From: Bos javanicus
Lineage: Eukaryota > Chordata > Mammalia > Artiodactyla > Bovidae
Direction of reading: 5' to 3'
Assembly: GCF_032452875.1 (NCBI RefSeq)
Contig: NC_083885.1
Span: 62,318,425-62,382,424 of the forward strand
DNA: 64,000 nt
The stretch's first letter is position 1. Each line of letters begins with the position of its first letter. Of the stretch, positions 31,701 through 43,700 are shown piece after piece. The notes beneath the pieces were generated by a model. It saw only the letters and a list, made by a program, of their open reading frames with translations, had not been told where the DNA came from and ran no database searches. The translations under genes were made by a program, and so were the position numbers.

Positions 31701-34700
31701 CAGCGACCCCATGGACTGCAGCCTACCAGGCTCCTCCGTCCATGGGATTTTCCAGGCAAGAGTACTGGAGTGGGGTGCCATTGCCTTCTCCACTTCCAGG
31801 CCCTGCTTCCAGATAAATACGATTTTTAACCTCTTTTGACAGATGAGGGAAATCTGGCCAAGAGGGCAAGTAATTTGCCCGAGGTCACACACTGACACTG
31901 TTTGAAAGTTGCAAGGACAAGGTCTGAGCCCAAGTCCTTTGCATCCAGAGTCTGGGCCAGTAAGTATCACTTTCTCAGCGGTGGGAATGTTCTGTGCTGG
32001 CCAGTATGGTAGCCGTTGGTCACCTGTGGCTTCTGAGCACTTAAAATGGGGTTCAACTAAGGAACCAAATGTTTCCTTTTTCAATTTTTAACATTTTTAT
32101 TTTGGCTGCGCTGGGTCTTCGTGGCTTTGTGCGGGCTTCTCTTGTTGGGGAGCACAGGCTCCAGGGCACTGGGGCTTCAGTACGTATGGCTCTCGGGCTC
32201 TAGAGTGCTGACTTCCATAGTTGTTGAGCACAGGCTTAGTTGCTCTGCGATGTGTGGAATCTTTCCAGACCAGGGATCAAACCCATGTCCCCTGCATTGG
32301 CAGCTGAATTCTCATCCACTACATCATCAGGGAAGTTCTCTGTTTTTTTTTTTTTTTTAACTTTGAACGGATTTCTTTTTGTAAATTTTTTTAAACAACA
32401 AAAAAGTATGGAATACTTCACAAATTTGCATGTCATCCTTGCACAAGGGCCATGCTAATCTTCTCTGTATGGTTCCAACTTTAGTGTATGTGCTGTGGAA
32501 GCAAGCACTGTAAGTTTTTTTATTAAAGTATAGTTGATTTACAATGTTGCCTTAGTTTCGGGTGTACAGCAAAGTGATTCAGTCATTCATAAATATATAT
32601 ATATATATTCTTTTTTGGATTATTTTCTTGTATAGTGTTTGTCGCTCAGTCATGTCCGACTCTGCGACCTCATGGACTGTACCCTGCAAGCCTCCTCTGT
32701 CCACAGAATTCTCCAGGCAAGAATACTGGAGTGGGGAGCCATTCACTTCTCCAGGGGATCTTCCCAACACAGGGATCAAACCTGGGTCTCCTGCATTGCA
32801 GGCAAATTCTTTATAGACTGAGCCACCAGGGAAGCCCTGATTTTCTCGTGTAGGTTATTACCAAATAGTGAGTATAGTTTCATGTGCTAAACAGTAGGTC
32901 CTTCCTTTTTCAAGTTTTTGATTAACTTAAATTTAAACAGCCGCCTGTGTTGGTAGCTACCCTATTGAACAGCACAGCTTGACTGAATTCCACTTTTCTG
33001 CAGGGTCCCTGAGGTGCATCTTGTCCCCCTGTAGGGTCAGAGGAACAGTTAAGTAAAAGGCTTGGCCTCCAGCCAGGCCACCTGGATTTAAACCCCAGAT
33101 CCTCTGCTTCCTGTTGCTGCTGCGTCGCTTCACTCCGACTCTGTTCGACCCCAGAGACGGCAGCCCACCAGACTCCTGCATCCCTGGGATTCTCCAGACA
33201 AGAATACTGGAGTGAGTTGCCATTTCCTTTTCCAATGCATGCAAGTGAAAAATGAAAGTGAAGTCGCTCAGTCGGCTCCTCTGTCCATGGGATTTTCCAG
33301 GCAAGAGTACTGGAGTGGGGTGCCATTGCCTTCTCCGCCTCTGCTTCCTAGCTGGGTTCAATTCAGTTCAGTTCAGTTCAGTTGCTCAATCGTGTCTGAC
33401 TCTTTGCGACCCCATGAATCGCAGCACGCCAGGCCTCCCTGTCCATCACCAACTCCCGGAGTTTACCCAAACTCATGTCCATCAAGTCGGTGATGCCATC
33501 CAGCCATTTCATCCTCTGTCGTCCCCTTCTCCTCCTGCCCCCAATCCCTCCCAGCATCAGAGTCTTTTCCAAGGAGTCAACTCTTCACACGAGATGACCA
33601 AAGTACTGGAGTTTCAGCTTCAACATCAGTCCTTCCAATGAACACCCAGGAATAATCTCCTTTAGGATGGACTGGTTGGATCTCCTTGCAGTCCAAGGGA
33701 CTCTCAAGAGTCTTCCCCAACACCCCAGTTCAAAGGCAGCAATTCTTCGGTGCTCAGCTTTCTTCACAGCCCAACTCTCACATCCATACCTGACCACTGG
33801 AAAAACCATAGCCTTAACTAGATGGACCTTTGTTGGCAAAGTAATGTCTCTGCTTTTGAATATGCTATCTAGGTTGGTCATAACTTTCCTTCCAAGGAGT
33901 AAGCGTCTTTTAATTTCATGACTGCAATCACCATCTACAGTGATTTTGGAGCCCCCCCCCAAAAAAGTCTGTCACTGTTTCCACTGTTTCCCCATCTATT
34001 TCCCATGAAGTGATAGGACCAGATGCCACGATCTTAGTTTTCTGAATGTTGACCTTTACGCCAACTTTTTCATTCTCCTCTTTCACTTTCATCAAGAGGC
34101 TGTTTAGTTCTTCTTCACTTTCTGCCATAAGGGTGGTGTCATCTGCATATCTGAGGTTATTGATATTTCTCCCGGCAATCTTGATTCCAGCTTGTGCTTC
34201 TTCCAGCCCAGCGTTTCTCATGATGTACTCTGCATATGTTAAATAAGCAGGGTGACAATATACAGCCTTGACGTACTCCTTTTCCTATTTGGAACCAGTC
34301 TGTTGTTCCATGTCCAGTTCTAACTGTTGCTTCCTGACCTGCATACAGGTTTCTTAAGAGGCAGGTCAGGTGGTCTGGTGTTCCCATCTCTTTCAGAATT
34401 TTCCACAGTTTATTGTGATCCACACAGTCAAAGGCTTTGGCATAGTCAATAAAGCAGAAATAGATGTTTTTCTGGAACTCTTTTGCTGTTTCGATGATCC
34501 AGCAGATGTTGGCAATTTGATCTCTGGTTCCTCTGCCTTTTCTAAAACCAGCTTGAACATCTGGAAGTTCACGGTTCACGTATTGCTGAAGCCTGGCTTG
34601 GAGAATTTTGAGCATTACTTTACTAGCGTGTGAGATGAGTGCAATTGTGTGGTACTGGGTAACCATGGGCAAATGACTTAACTGCCTCGAATCTCAGTTT

Positions 34701-37700
34701 CTTCCCCTTCTGTAAACCATGGATGATCCATGTATCTCCCCTATAATCATGAAGGTTCAGAGAGACTGTGCGTGCACAGAGCACTTACACAATGCCAAGC
34801 AGGTAATAAGCATTCTCATAATTACTTATATTGCCACAGGCATTGATATCTGTGCCTCAGTTTCTCTCATCTGTGAAACGGGCACAATTATAGCACCTAC
34901 ATCACTCATTAGGCCTCGTGTGGCTGCTACAAGGATTAACATATATAACTGTTAAAGACTAACACACATGACGTGCACAGAATAGTGCCTGACACATGGT
35001 ATATTGCTCCACAAATGGTGACTGTTCCTAGTTATCATTTCAAGAAGCTCAGCTTGGTTTGTGTGCACAGGGGCTCAGATACCTAGGGTGGTATTGGCTT
35101 TTAATTTTTTAGACCCAAGCAACAGAGAGTTAAGCTAATCATACTGCCCCGTACATTGTCATCAATAGTTCCTGCAGTGTCTCCTCTTGTTTTACTCTTT
35201 CTCCTCTTTAACCCCCATCTGCATTCCCCTCATCCTCTTCCATAGGCACCTCCAGTCTACTGTGTTTTATGTGTGATCTGAAACAATACAGAGTACACAG
35301 ATGTTTCATGTTAATACAAAAGTCTATGTATATTTGGGGGTTTGTGCTTTTAACTTCTGCAAATAACATTCTGCTGGAAATCTCATTCTGTTTCTGAACT
35401 TCTCAGTGTTATGTTGTTAGTACCTACACATGTTGCTGTGTATACAGCCTGCCATTGCTTTAGCTACTGCATAGAATTCTGTCAGGTGTAACCCTTTCTC
35501 TTCTTCCTTACCTTTCTCTTGGACACTTAACCTGCCTCCCATTCCCTAATACATCCTCACATATATTCCTTTGTAAGCCTGTGAAAGAGTTTCTCTGGAT
35601 GCGAAGAGCTGACCCATTGGAAAAGACCCTGATGCTAGGAAAGATTGAAGGCAAGAGGAGAAGGGGGTGACAGAGAATGAGACAGTTGGATGGCATCACT
35701 GACTCAATGAACATCAGTTTGAGCAAATTCTGGGAGATAGTGAAGGACAGGGAGACCTGGCATGCTGCAGTCCCTGGGGTCACAAAGAGTCAGACACGAC
35801 TTAGTGACTGAACAACAACAAACAGACCTAGGAGCAGGGTTGCTGGGTGGTAATGTATAATCATATTTAATTTCACTAAACATCACTGCTGCGGCTGCTG
35901 CTAAGTCGCTTCAGTCGTGTCCAACTCTGTGCAGCCCACCAGGCTCCCCCATCCCTGGGATTCTCCAGGCAAGAACACTGGAGTGGGTTGCCATTTCCTT
36001 CTCCAATGCATGAAAGTGAAAAGCGAAAGTGAAGTCGCTCAGTCATGTCCGACTCTTAGCGACCCCATGGACTGCAGCCTACCAGGCTCCTCCATCCATG
36101 GGATTTTCCAGGCAAGAGTACTGGAGTGGGGTGCCATTGCTTCTCTGTAAACATCACTAGGTCGCTTTTATTGAATTGCTCTATCCAGTGGGGATGCCTG
36201 TCTCCCCATGCCCACACCTACAATGGGTATTATTGACCTTTCCACTTTTTTTCCACGCTTGTCACTGTTTTCATTTGAATTTTCTGACTCATTATGAGTG
36301 TGAGCATTTCCAGACATACTTGTTGGGCATTTGGGCTTCCTAGTCCGCAAATCTCCTGTTTGCACCTTTCCCCCCATTCTCTTACAGGATTTCCTCTCAT
36401 GCTTTTGTTGATGTGTCAGAGTGACTAACACAGTACAGGTGAGGGTTTCTCCACCTCAGCACTGTCGACAAAGGGGCTGGCTGGTTCTTTGTGGTGGGGG
36501 GCCCTTGTGCACTGGAGGGTGTGTAACGGCAGCCTGGGCTTGACCCACCAGGGACCACTAGCCTCCCCCCTCCCAGCTGTGACAACCTGAAATGTCTTCA
36601 CGTGTTGCCAGTTATCCCAGTTGAAGACCACTGGTCAATAACAACCCTTTGTTTCAGGATATATTTCTGCCTGGTCTTTCTGGGGTGAGAGCTGGGTCAC
36701 CACCGGGAAATCTGCAGTCCACCTCTCCATTCTGTTGTTGTGGTCTAGCCGCTGAGTCGTGTCCGACTCTTTTTGACCCTGTGGACTCCCCACCAGGCTC
36801 CTCTGTCCGTGGGATTTCCCAGGCAAGAATACTGGAGTGGGTTGCCATTCCCTTCTCCACCACCTCTCAACCCCACCCCACAAACACCTTGGACCCCGCC
36901 CCCCCTCCCCCAGCCACATGCCTCACCTGTGTCCCCACGGAGCCTGGGAGCTAGAGACGGGTGGCCTGAGCTCCTGGTGGTGCCAGGGGGGCCAGGCGTG
37001 GCTGCAGTGGGGGTCTCCTTGGCCGGGACTCCTCCTGAAGGTGTGTCCCCACTCCGGGAAGGCTCACGACAATCCTCGTCACCTTGAGAGATAACAGAGA
37101 GAACCCAGTAATCCCTGTCTCTGTGTTCTGAGGCTTTCTTCCCAGGATGCCAGGTTTTAGGAGGACTCTATCAAGAAGAACACAAATAGGAACTGGTTTT
37201 CCTGTTAAAATGTCAGCCCACCAAGGGCAGGCATGCTCTCTGGGCCTGTGTGTTCTCGAAATGTGTTCTAAGAAATGGCCACATGCTTGTTCATGGTTCA
37301 TTAGTGTGTGATCGATTTGATTTTTTTCATTAAAACATACACTGAGAAAAGGGGACCCGCAGGGCTTCCCTGGTAGGAGTCCGCCCTACAGTGCAGAGGA
37401 CACGGTGGCACAGGCAGCACTGGCCGGCAGATTCTTCACTGAGCCCCCAGAGGAGCACCCATCTCTCTAGGCATTGTCCAGCTGCCCTCACAAGTGGGTG
37501 CAGATCCTCAGGCCCACCTTTATCCCAAATCCTTGCCGCTGAAAGACACGTTAATTTTTGGCAAGCTCATGGGGAGCTGGTGGGCAAAGAAGCTGCAGGT
37601 TTGCTACAGATGACCAACCTAAAGCCCAGAGAGGGCAAGGAATTTTCCTAAGGTCACACAGCTCAGGAGCAACACTGGGCTTCAGATCCAGCAGGCCTAC

Positions 37701-40700
37701 CTGGTTCTGAATGGAGACCTCTTTCCCTGTGGGAACAGACAGAAATAAAGCCCGAGGCTGGCCTCACCCCGGTCACTCCCCCTGCCTGGCTCACTCCACT
37801 CCAGCCAGGCTGTGGGCTCTTCTCTCAAGACCCCACCACAGGGCCTTTGCACATGCTGACCCCTCTGCCCAGAAAGCGCCTTTAGCTCCTCTCCAGGCTC
37901 CGCATCACAGCTGACATCTTTACAATGAACCACAGCCCTCACCCCCTGCTGCCACCCCCACCAAGCACTCCACTTCCGCCCCACCAACCTCACTGGTGTG
38001 TCTCAAACCAGCTGAGCACACTCCCACCTCACGGCCTTTGCAGGTTCATGTGACTGCACTTACGGAACACTCTCCAACCAGGTATTTGCATGGCTTTCCC
38101 CTTCTTTTTTTCCTTTTCATTTTATTTAGAGTGCCCTGCATGGCAGGTGGGATTTAAGTTACCTAACCAGGGACTGAACCCTCACCCCCTGCATTGGCAG
38201 GGCAGAGTCTTAACCACTGGACCAGCAGGGGAGTGCCCCCGACCTCCTGAGGCTGTCACTTAACTAGCATTTCCTTAGTAAGTCATCTCTTGACCATCCC
38301 ATTTTAAATGACAATTCTTCGCTTCCCCCCTTTACCCTCCCTTTCTCTGTCCATCATGTTCCCAGGGTTGGGACTCATGCCTGCCACTCAGCAAACACCT
38401 GAGGCATGAACTAATGCCTGTGTCTTCAAACTCCATCGTCCAGGAAGCCTCAAGAAATGTTGCTTCAAATGAAATGGAAAGACAATTCAACCTTCATAAG
38501 CTTCCATCTTCATCTCCTGTGCACTCTCTCTAGACCTACATGGCGATCTCACAATTGTTTGTTCATTCATTCATTCAACACAGATCCCGTGGAATACAGA
38601 TTAACGCTCCCCAAAGATGTCCAAGCTCTAACCCTCAGAACCTGTAAATATGTTACCATTCGTGGAAAAGACTTTGCAAACTGACTAAGGGCCCAGTCCT
38701 TGAAATGACGGGTTTATCCCATATTAACCCAAGGGAACCTGATCTAATCACATAAATCCTTATTCTTAGAGAATCTATCCCAGCAGTGGGCTTCCCTGGT
38801 GGCTCAGTGGTAAAGAATCTGCCTGCCAGTGCAGGAGACATGGGTTCAATCTCTAGGTCGGGAAGATCCCCTGGAAAAGGGAATGGCAACCCACTCCAGT
38901 ATTCTTGCCTGGAAAATTCCAGGCAGGAGGAACTTAGTGGGCTACAGTCCATGAGGTCACAAGGAGTTGGACACGACTGAGTAACTAACACACACACAAA
39001 TTCTCACTGTAGTGACAAAGATGTTAAGGTAAAAAAGGACCACAGAGATGCAACATTGCTGACTTTGAAGATGGAAGAGGGGGCCGTGCACCAAAGAATA
39101 CAGGAGACTCTAGAAGCTAGAAAAGGCACAGGAACAATCTTTCCCTTCAGCCCCAGAAGGAATACAGCCCTGCCATCTTTGATTTCAACTAGTGAGAGAC
39201 CTCAGCGGGGCTTCTGACCTCTAGAACTGCAAAATAATAAGCTCGTGTTGTCTTCAGCCCCAGATACGTGGTGGTCTTATGGCAACAATAGAAACTGACC
39301 TAGCTAAACCTGAGACAGCTAAAACTCTAGCAGAGATGATGTGCCGTCAACGGGCAATGCAATTTTCTCAACTCGTCTTCGCTGCTCAGAGAAGCCCGTT
39401 CCTTGTGGGGTCTCCTGGTGGAAATGATGCCATCTCCTCCGCAAGCTTTTCCCCACTGCTCTACGAGAAATAATCGCCGTGTCCCTGGGATTCTACAGCT
39501 GTTGTTCATTTATGGTAAATAACTCTAACAAGCAGTGCATTGCGGTTTTAAGTGATTTCACACACATTTTGCTCATTGAATTGGGACCTGAGGTCACCCA
39601 GCCCCTTGTTCTAATTCCAGTGGAGTCACAGCTGGAACCCTGGCAGCCGGACTCCAGAATTCACACTTGCAATGACTTCAGTAATTCCCCAGTCCAACGA
39701 GCAAACTGTGTGTGAAATAGTTTAAAATGGATCTCAGCCGCAGCTCCTGAGTTCAACTTCCCCGAGCCTCATTCCCCTCCCTCCCACCTGAAACTCAGGG
39801 GCAACACCAGGACCTATGAAAGTGTGAAAGTGTTAATCGCTCAGTTGCGTTCGACTCTTTGTGACCCCATGGACAGTCGCCCGCCAGGCTTCTCTACCCA
39901 TGGGATTCAGGACTTATGTCATGCAGTTAATGTGTTCCTGGCACTGTCCTTGACTCTTTCCAGGGAACCTGGAGCTGCGGCCTTTTTACTTGCTTTTTTC
40001 GAAGTAAGGAATTGCAGCTCAATGAAGCCGAGTCATTTTTTTCAAGGCCACCTTGCTAATAAGGACATAATTTCTGTCGTTTCCATCTCTCCCCACCCAA
40101 CCCTGCCCCTCTTCCCAGTACTAAGGTTGCACATGTGACCCCTGGGGTTTCCATCGCGCAGTGCCCAGTTCCGTACTTATCTGTGCTCACGCACCCCCTC
40201 TCCCCGACCAGAAACAGGTGGGGTCTCAGAGGCCCGGACACTGCCGCCCTCAGAGCTGCGGGCGCGCAGCATCCGACCGCCTCCGCCGCGAGGGGGCGCG
40301 ACGAGAAAGGGAGGCGGCGCCCGGCTGCAGAGACCGAAAGCTCTGGAATCCTGGCCACACGGCACGGCACCTCTGGAAACTGAGCCCTAAGTCACTAGGG
40401 TGCCCCCCCCCCCAAATCTCGGCGGCTCCAAGGCCTGCTACGTGCCCCCGCCCCGTCCCTCCGGCGGGAGAGCGACACCGAAGCAGCAGACAGACCCGGG
40501 GTGGGGGTGGGGAGGGAACTACAGCGCGCTTCACGCTTTTATAGCTGCGGGCTTGGGCCAGCTGGCCAATTAGGAGGCGTACCGCTCCTGTGTCGTCACA
40601 CCGCGCTGGGCCATAGACGTCCCCCCGCCCGCCCTTCCTGCCGAGGCTTCTCTCTCTCTGTCTCTCTATGTCTCTCTCTCTCTCTGTCTCTCGCCTCTCT

Positions 40701-43700
40701 CTCTCTCCTCTTTCTCTCTCTCCAAGGCCTGCGGAGTGCGCATGCTTGCTGAGCGCGCGGAAAAGGCGGGATCCCGAGCGGAGCGAGCAAAGCATGCGAC
40801 ACCTGGGGGAGCGGAGGGGCCGGGAGAGCCGGGCGAGGCAGCCGGCCCGTGGGAAGCGGAGGGACGGAGGGTCGGCGAGAAGGACGAGGACACAGGGGAG
40901 GGAAGAGGGGAGAAGCGGCCCTTAGGCCGCGGGGTCGGATGGGAAACAGCGAGGAGTCTGGGCGTGGAGTGAAAGAGAAAGGAAGGCGGGGGTAGCGGGG
41001 AGAGAGAAACTGGGAGAAACAGGAGTGATGGAGCGTGGCCTTGACAAAGTAAGAAAAACGGTGAGAGGCCGATGAGCCACAGAGACAGGAAGAGGAGTCA
41101 GGGGAGAGGAGGAAGACAGACACGGAGCTGAGAAGATAAAACTGACCGCAGAAAGCAGGATAAGGAACAGAGAAGCTGAGCGTGAGACGCTGAAAATGAC
41201 AGGAAGAGGGGGAGGACACAGGACACGTGAGGAGAGACAGAGACGGGAGGGTAGGCAGTGAGAAATGGAAGGAAAGAGCCAGACGCCGGGGCGGGGATGA
41301 AAAGAAGTTGACCGTGGTGGGGGAGGGTGGAGAGAAACAGTAATGGTGGGACATGAATTTGATAAGGAAAGAAAATGAGGAAGGTGACGAGAAAGAGACA
41401 TGGTCAGTGAAAAAGAAAAAAGAGTGATCGAGATGCGGAGGGTGAGAAGTTGAGAAGGTGAGAAAGAGGAGCAGAGAAGGATCAAGAGAGAATGAGCAGG
41501 ATGGAACAGAGATCTCACACACATACCAGTGGGAACCATCTGAGCGGGTCAAGGCCCGAGTGTACACACACACACACACAAACACAGAAATGGGAACCAT
41601 CTGAGCGGGTCAAGGCCCGAGTGTGACCAGGCCTCAGGGAGACAGAGGCCATGCGGTAGCGGGGCTGGAGGCTGCCCCCGCTGGCCAGAGGAAGGGGTCA
41701 GGCTGGGGACAGCGCTCCATGTGAAGGCCCCCAGCCCGCCTCCGAGCCTCAGCCCCGCCCAAACGAGAGCTTGAGCTGGGAGAATAGGCTTGAGGGGCTG
41801 GGGTGGGGCAGCGGTGTGGTGACGGCATGTGCCTCCGTGTGGGGACTGGGGACCTTCGGCCGAGGCTCTGGCTCCAGGGACACGGGCTTTGACATCAAGG
41901 CTGATTCCCGGAGGCCCCAGAAGACCTGCAGGACTGGGGGCCGGACTCTGCTGAGCCTGGCTTGATTCTGAGACTCAGGGCGGGGAGGAGGAAGGGATCT
42001 CCTCTTCTAGGCTCTTGTAGGACAGTTACAGACGAGCCCATGGAGGGGAAGTTCTTAGCGTCTTTGGAGCCGAGGAAAACCTGCCTGCGGTCTCGGAGAC
42101 CCGGGCCAGCTCATTCAGGGTCTTTCAGGAAGCCCGGCAGGGAGATGCTCCTCCCCACCCCACGCCTGCCCCTCACCTGTGCTCGGAAGGCGCCTCGTTG
42201 CTGGGGTGGGGGCCCCTGGGCTCCCCGTGGTTTCCCGGGAAAGGGTGTGTCCGGGCACCCCTGCAGCGGTGGTCCCCTTGGCCAGGTCCTCCCCCGAGGT
42301 GGGGTCCCAGGTCCAGGGTGGATAGTCCTCCTCGTCTGCATAGCCTGGGGAGGAAAAGGGGGAGGGGAGAGCCCCCCGACCCGTCTCAGGAGTCCTTGCC
42401 GCTGCTGCTCCGGAGGCCCCTGCCAGGATCTCCAGGTGCGAGTCGGGGCCCCGCGCCCCTCCGCCCCGTGCCCCGCCCCCCGCTCCACACCCCACCCCCT
42501 GTACCGGTGCAGGTGAGCCCCACGTCCTCCTCGTGGTCGCAGTTGTGCTGTCCCCACGCCCGGGCCGGGCAGTCGCTCAGCGAGGATTCGCTGCCCTTGC
42601 AGCCCACGTCATCCAGCCAGATGGGCCCGGTGCCGGGGCCGTAGTGGGTTTTGCCCACTCGAGGCCGGACCCTCCCGCAGCCCAGCTCCCAGCAGGTCAC
42701 CATGCCGTCCCGCAGGTCCCAGCCGTCGTCACAGACCGTCCCCCATTGTCCGGCGTGCCACACCTCCAGCCGCCCGGCACACCGGTTGGGCCCGTCCGCC
42801 AGACGAACCCTGAACGGGCCTGCTGGTGGGAGGCACGGATCAGGAGGGGTCAGCGGGGGTCCGGAGGGGCCAGCCTCAGCCTTCCTGTTCCTCTGCTCAC
42901 CTGCTGCGCCGGTGGGGGAGGGGGCCGGGTCCGTGGATGACTCTGGAGAACCTTGTCCTGGGAGCTCAGCGGATGGCTCCACGGTGGCCTCGGAGGTCAC
43001 TAATCGGGGGCCCTGGGTGGCGAGCGTCGCCACAGTCTTAGAGGTCCGTTCCCTGGGGGCTCGAGAAGTCCGAGTTACGGTGGTATGCGAGGTTAGCCTG
43101 CGGGGGGCCTGCGTGGTCAGCCTGGTGGTAAACTCAGAGGTGGGTCTTCGGGAGGCCCCCATGGCCAGGGTGCTGGTGGTCCGTGAGGTCAGTTCAGGGG
43201 GACTCTGGGTTCCCGAGACCCTGGAGTGCTTAGTGGTTGGCATCGCCGGGGCCTGAGTGGTTGGTCTCTTTGCGTTCTTGGTCACCCACTTCTTGGTGCT
43301 TTTGGGCATCTTCCCTGGGGCCTTGGTGGTGGTTTTCTCAGGGATGCTGGGGGTCTGCCTCGCAGATGGCTTGGTGGCCAGCTCCCCCGGGAGCCAGGCG
43401 TCCGGGTCTCTGCCCAGGCCGGGGATCCAGCTCCAACTGAAGGGGTCTGAGATGGAGTCCAGGCCGGGGGTTCCTGGAGACGGGGGTGGGGGGGTGGCAG
43501 GGAAGATGGCAGACACCGTGAGGTCCCCAGCCAGGCCCCACCTTCTCCTGTCTCCCACTGCAGACAGCCACCGAGTTCCCAAGCACTCGGCCTAATCGCA
43601 GGTGGCATCTGAGCATCTCCTATGAGCCAGGCCCTGTGCCAGGCCCAGGGCACTCGGTGGCCACCCCGGCCCCATCCTGCCTCAGCATTTGCGGGCCTGA

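Larger units (their letters stand above)
35040..36400 (+). mobile_element. Possible old L1 fragment carrying BovB and BOVA2 insertions
   Basis: Pieces such as acctaggagcagggttgctg and atagaattctgtcaggtgta resemble L1M, on both sides of the BovB tail and the BOVA2 copy. Confidence 0.35.

Noticed and set aside
32402..32508. Functional U6 snRNA gene
   Set aside because: Many changes in conserved positions and no upstream promoter elements; L1 tail lies directly upstream.
40596..41600. 334-aa minus-strand open frame in the SSC5D intron
   Set aside because: Driven by a purine-rich strand lacking stops on its complement; no domain, no exon borders.
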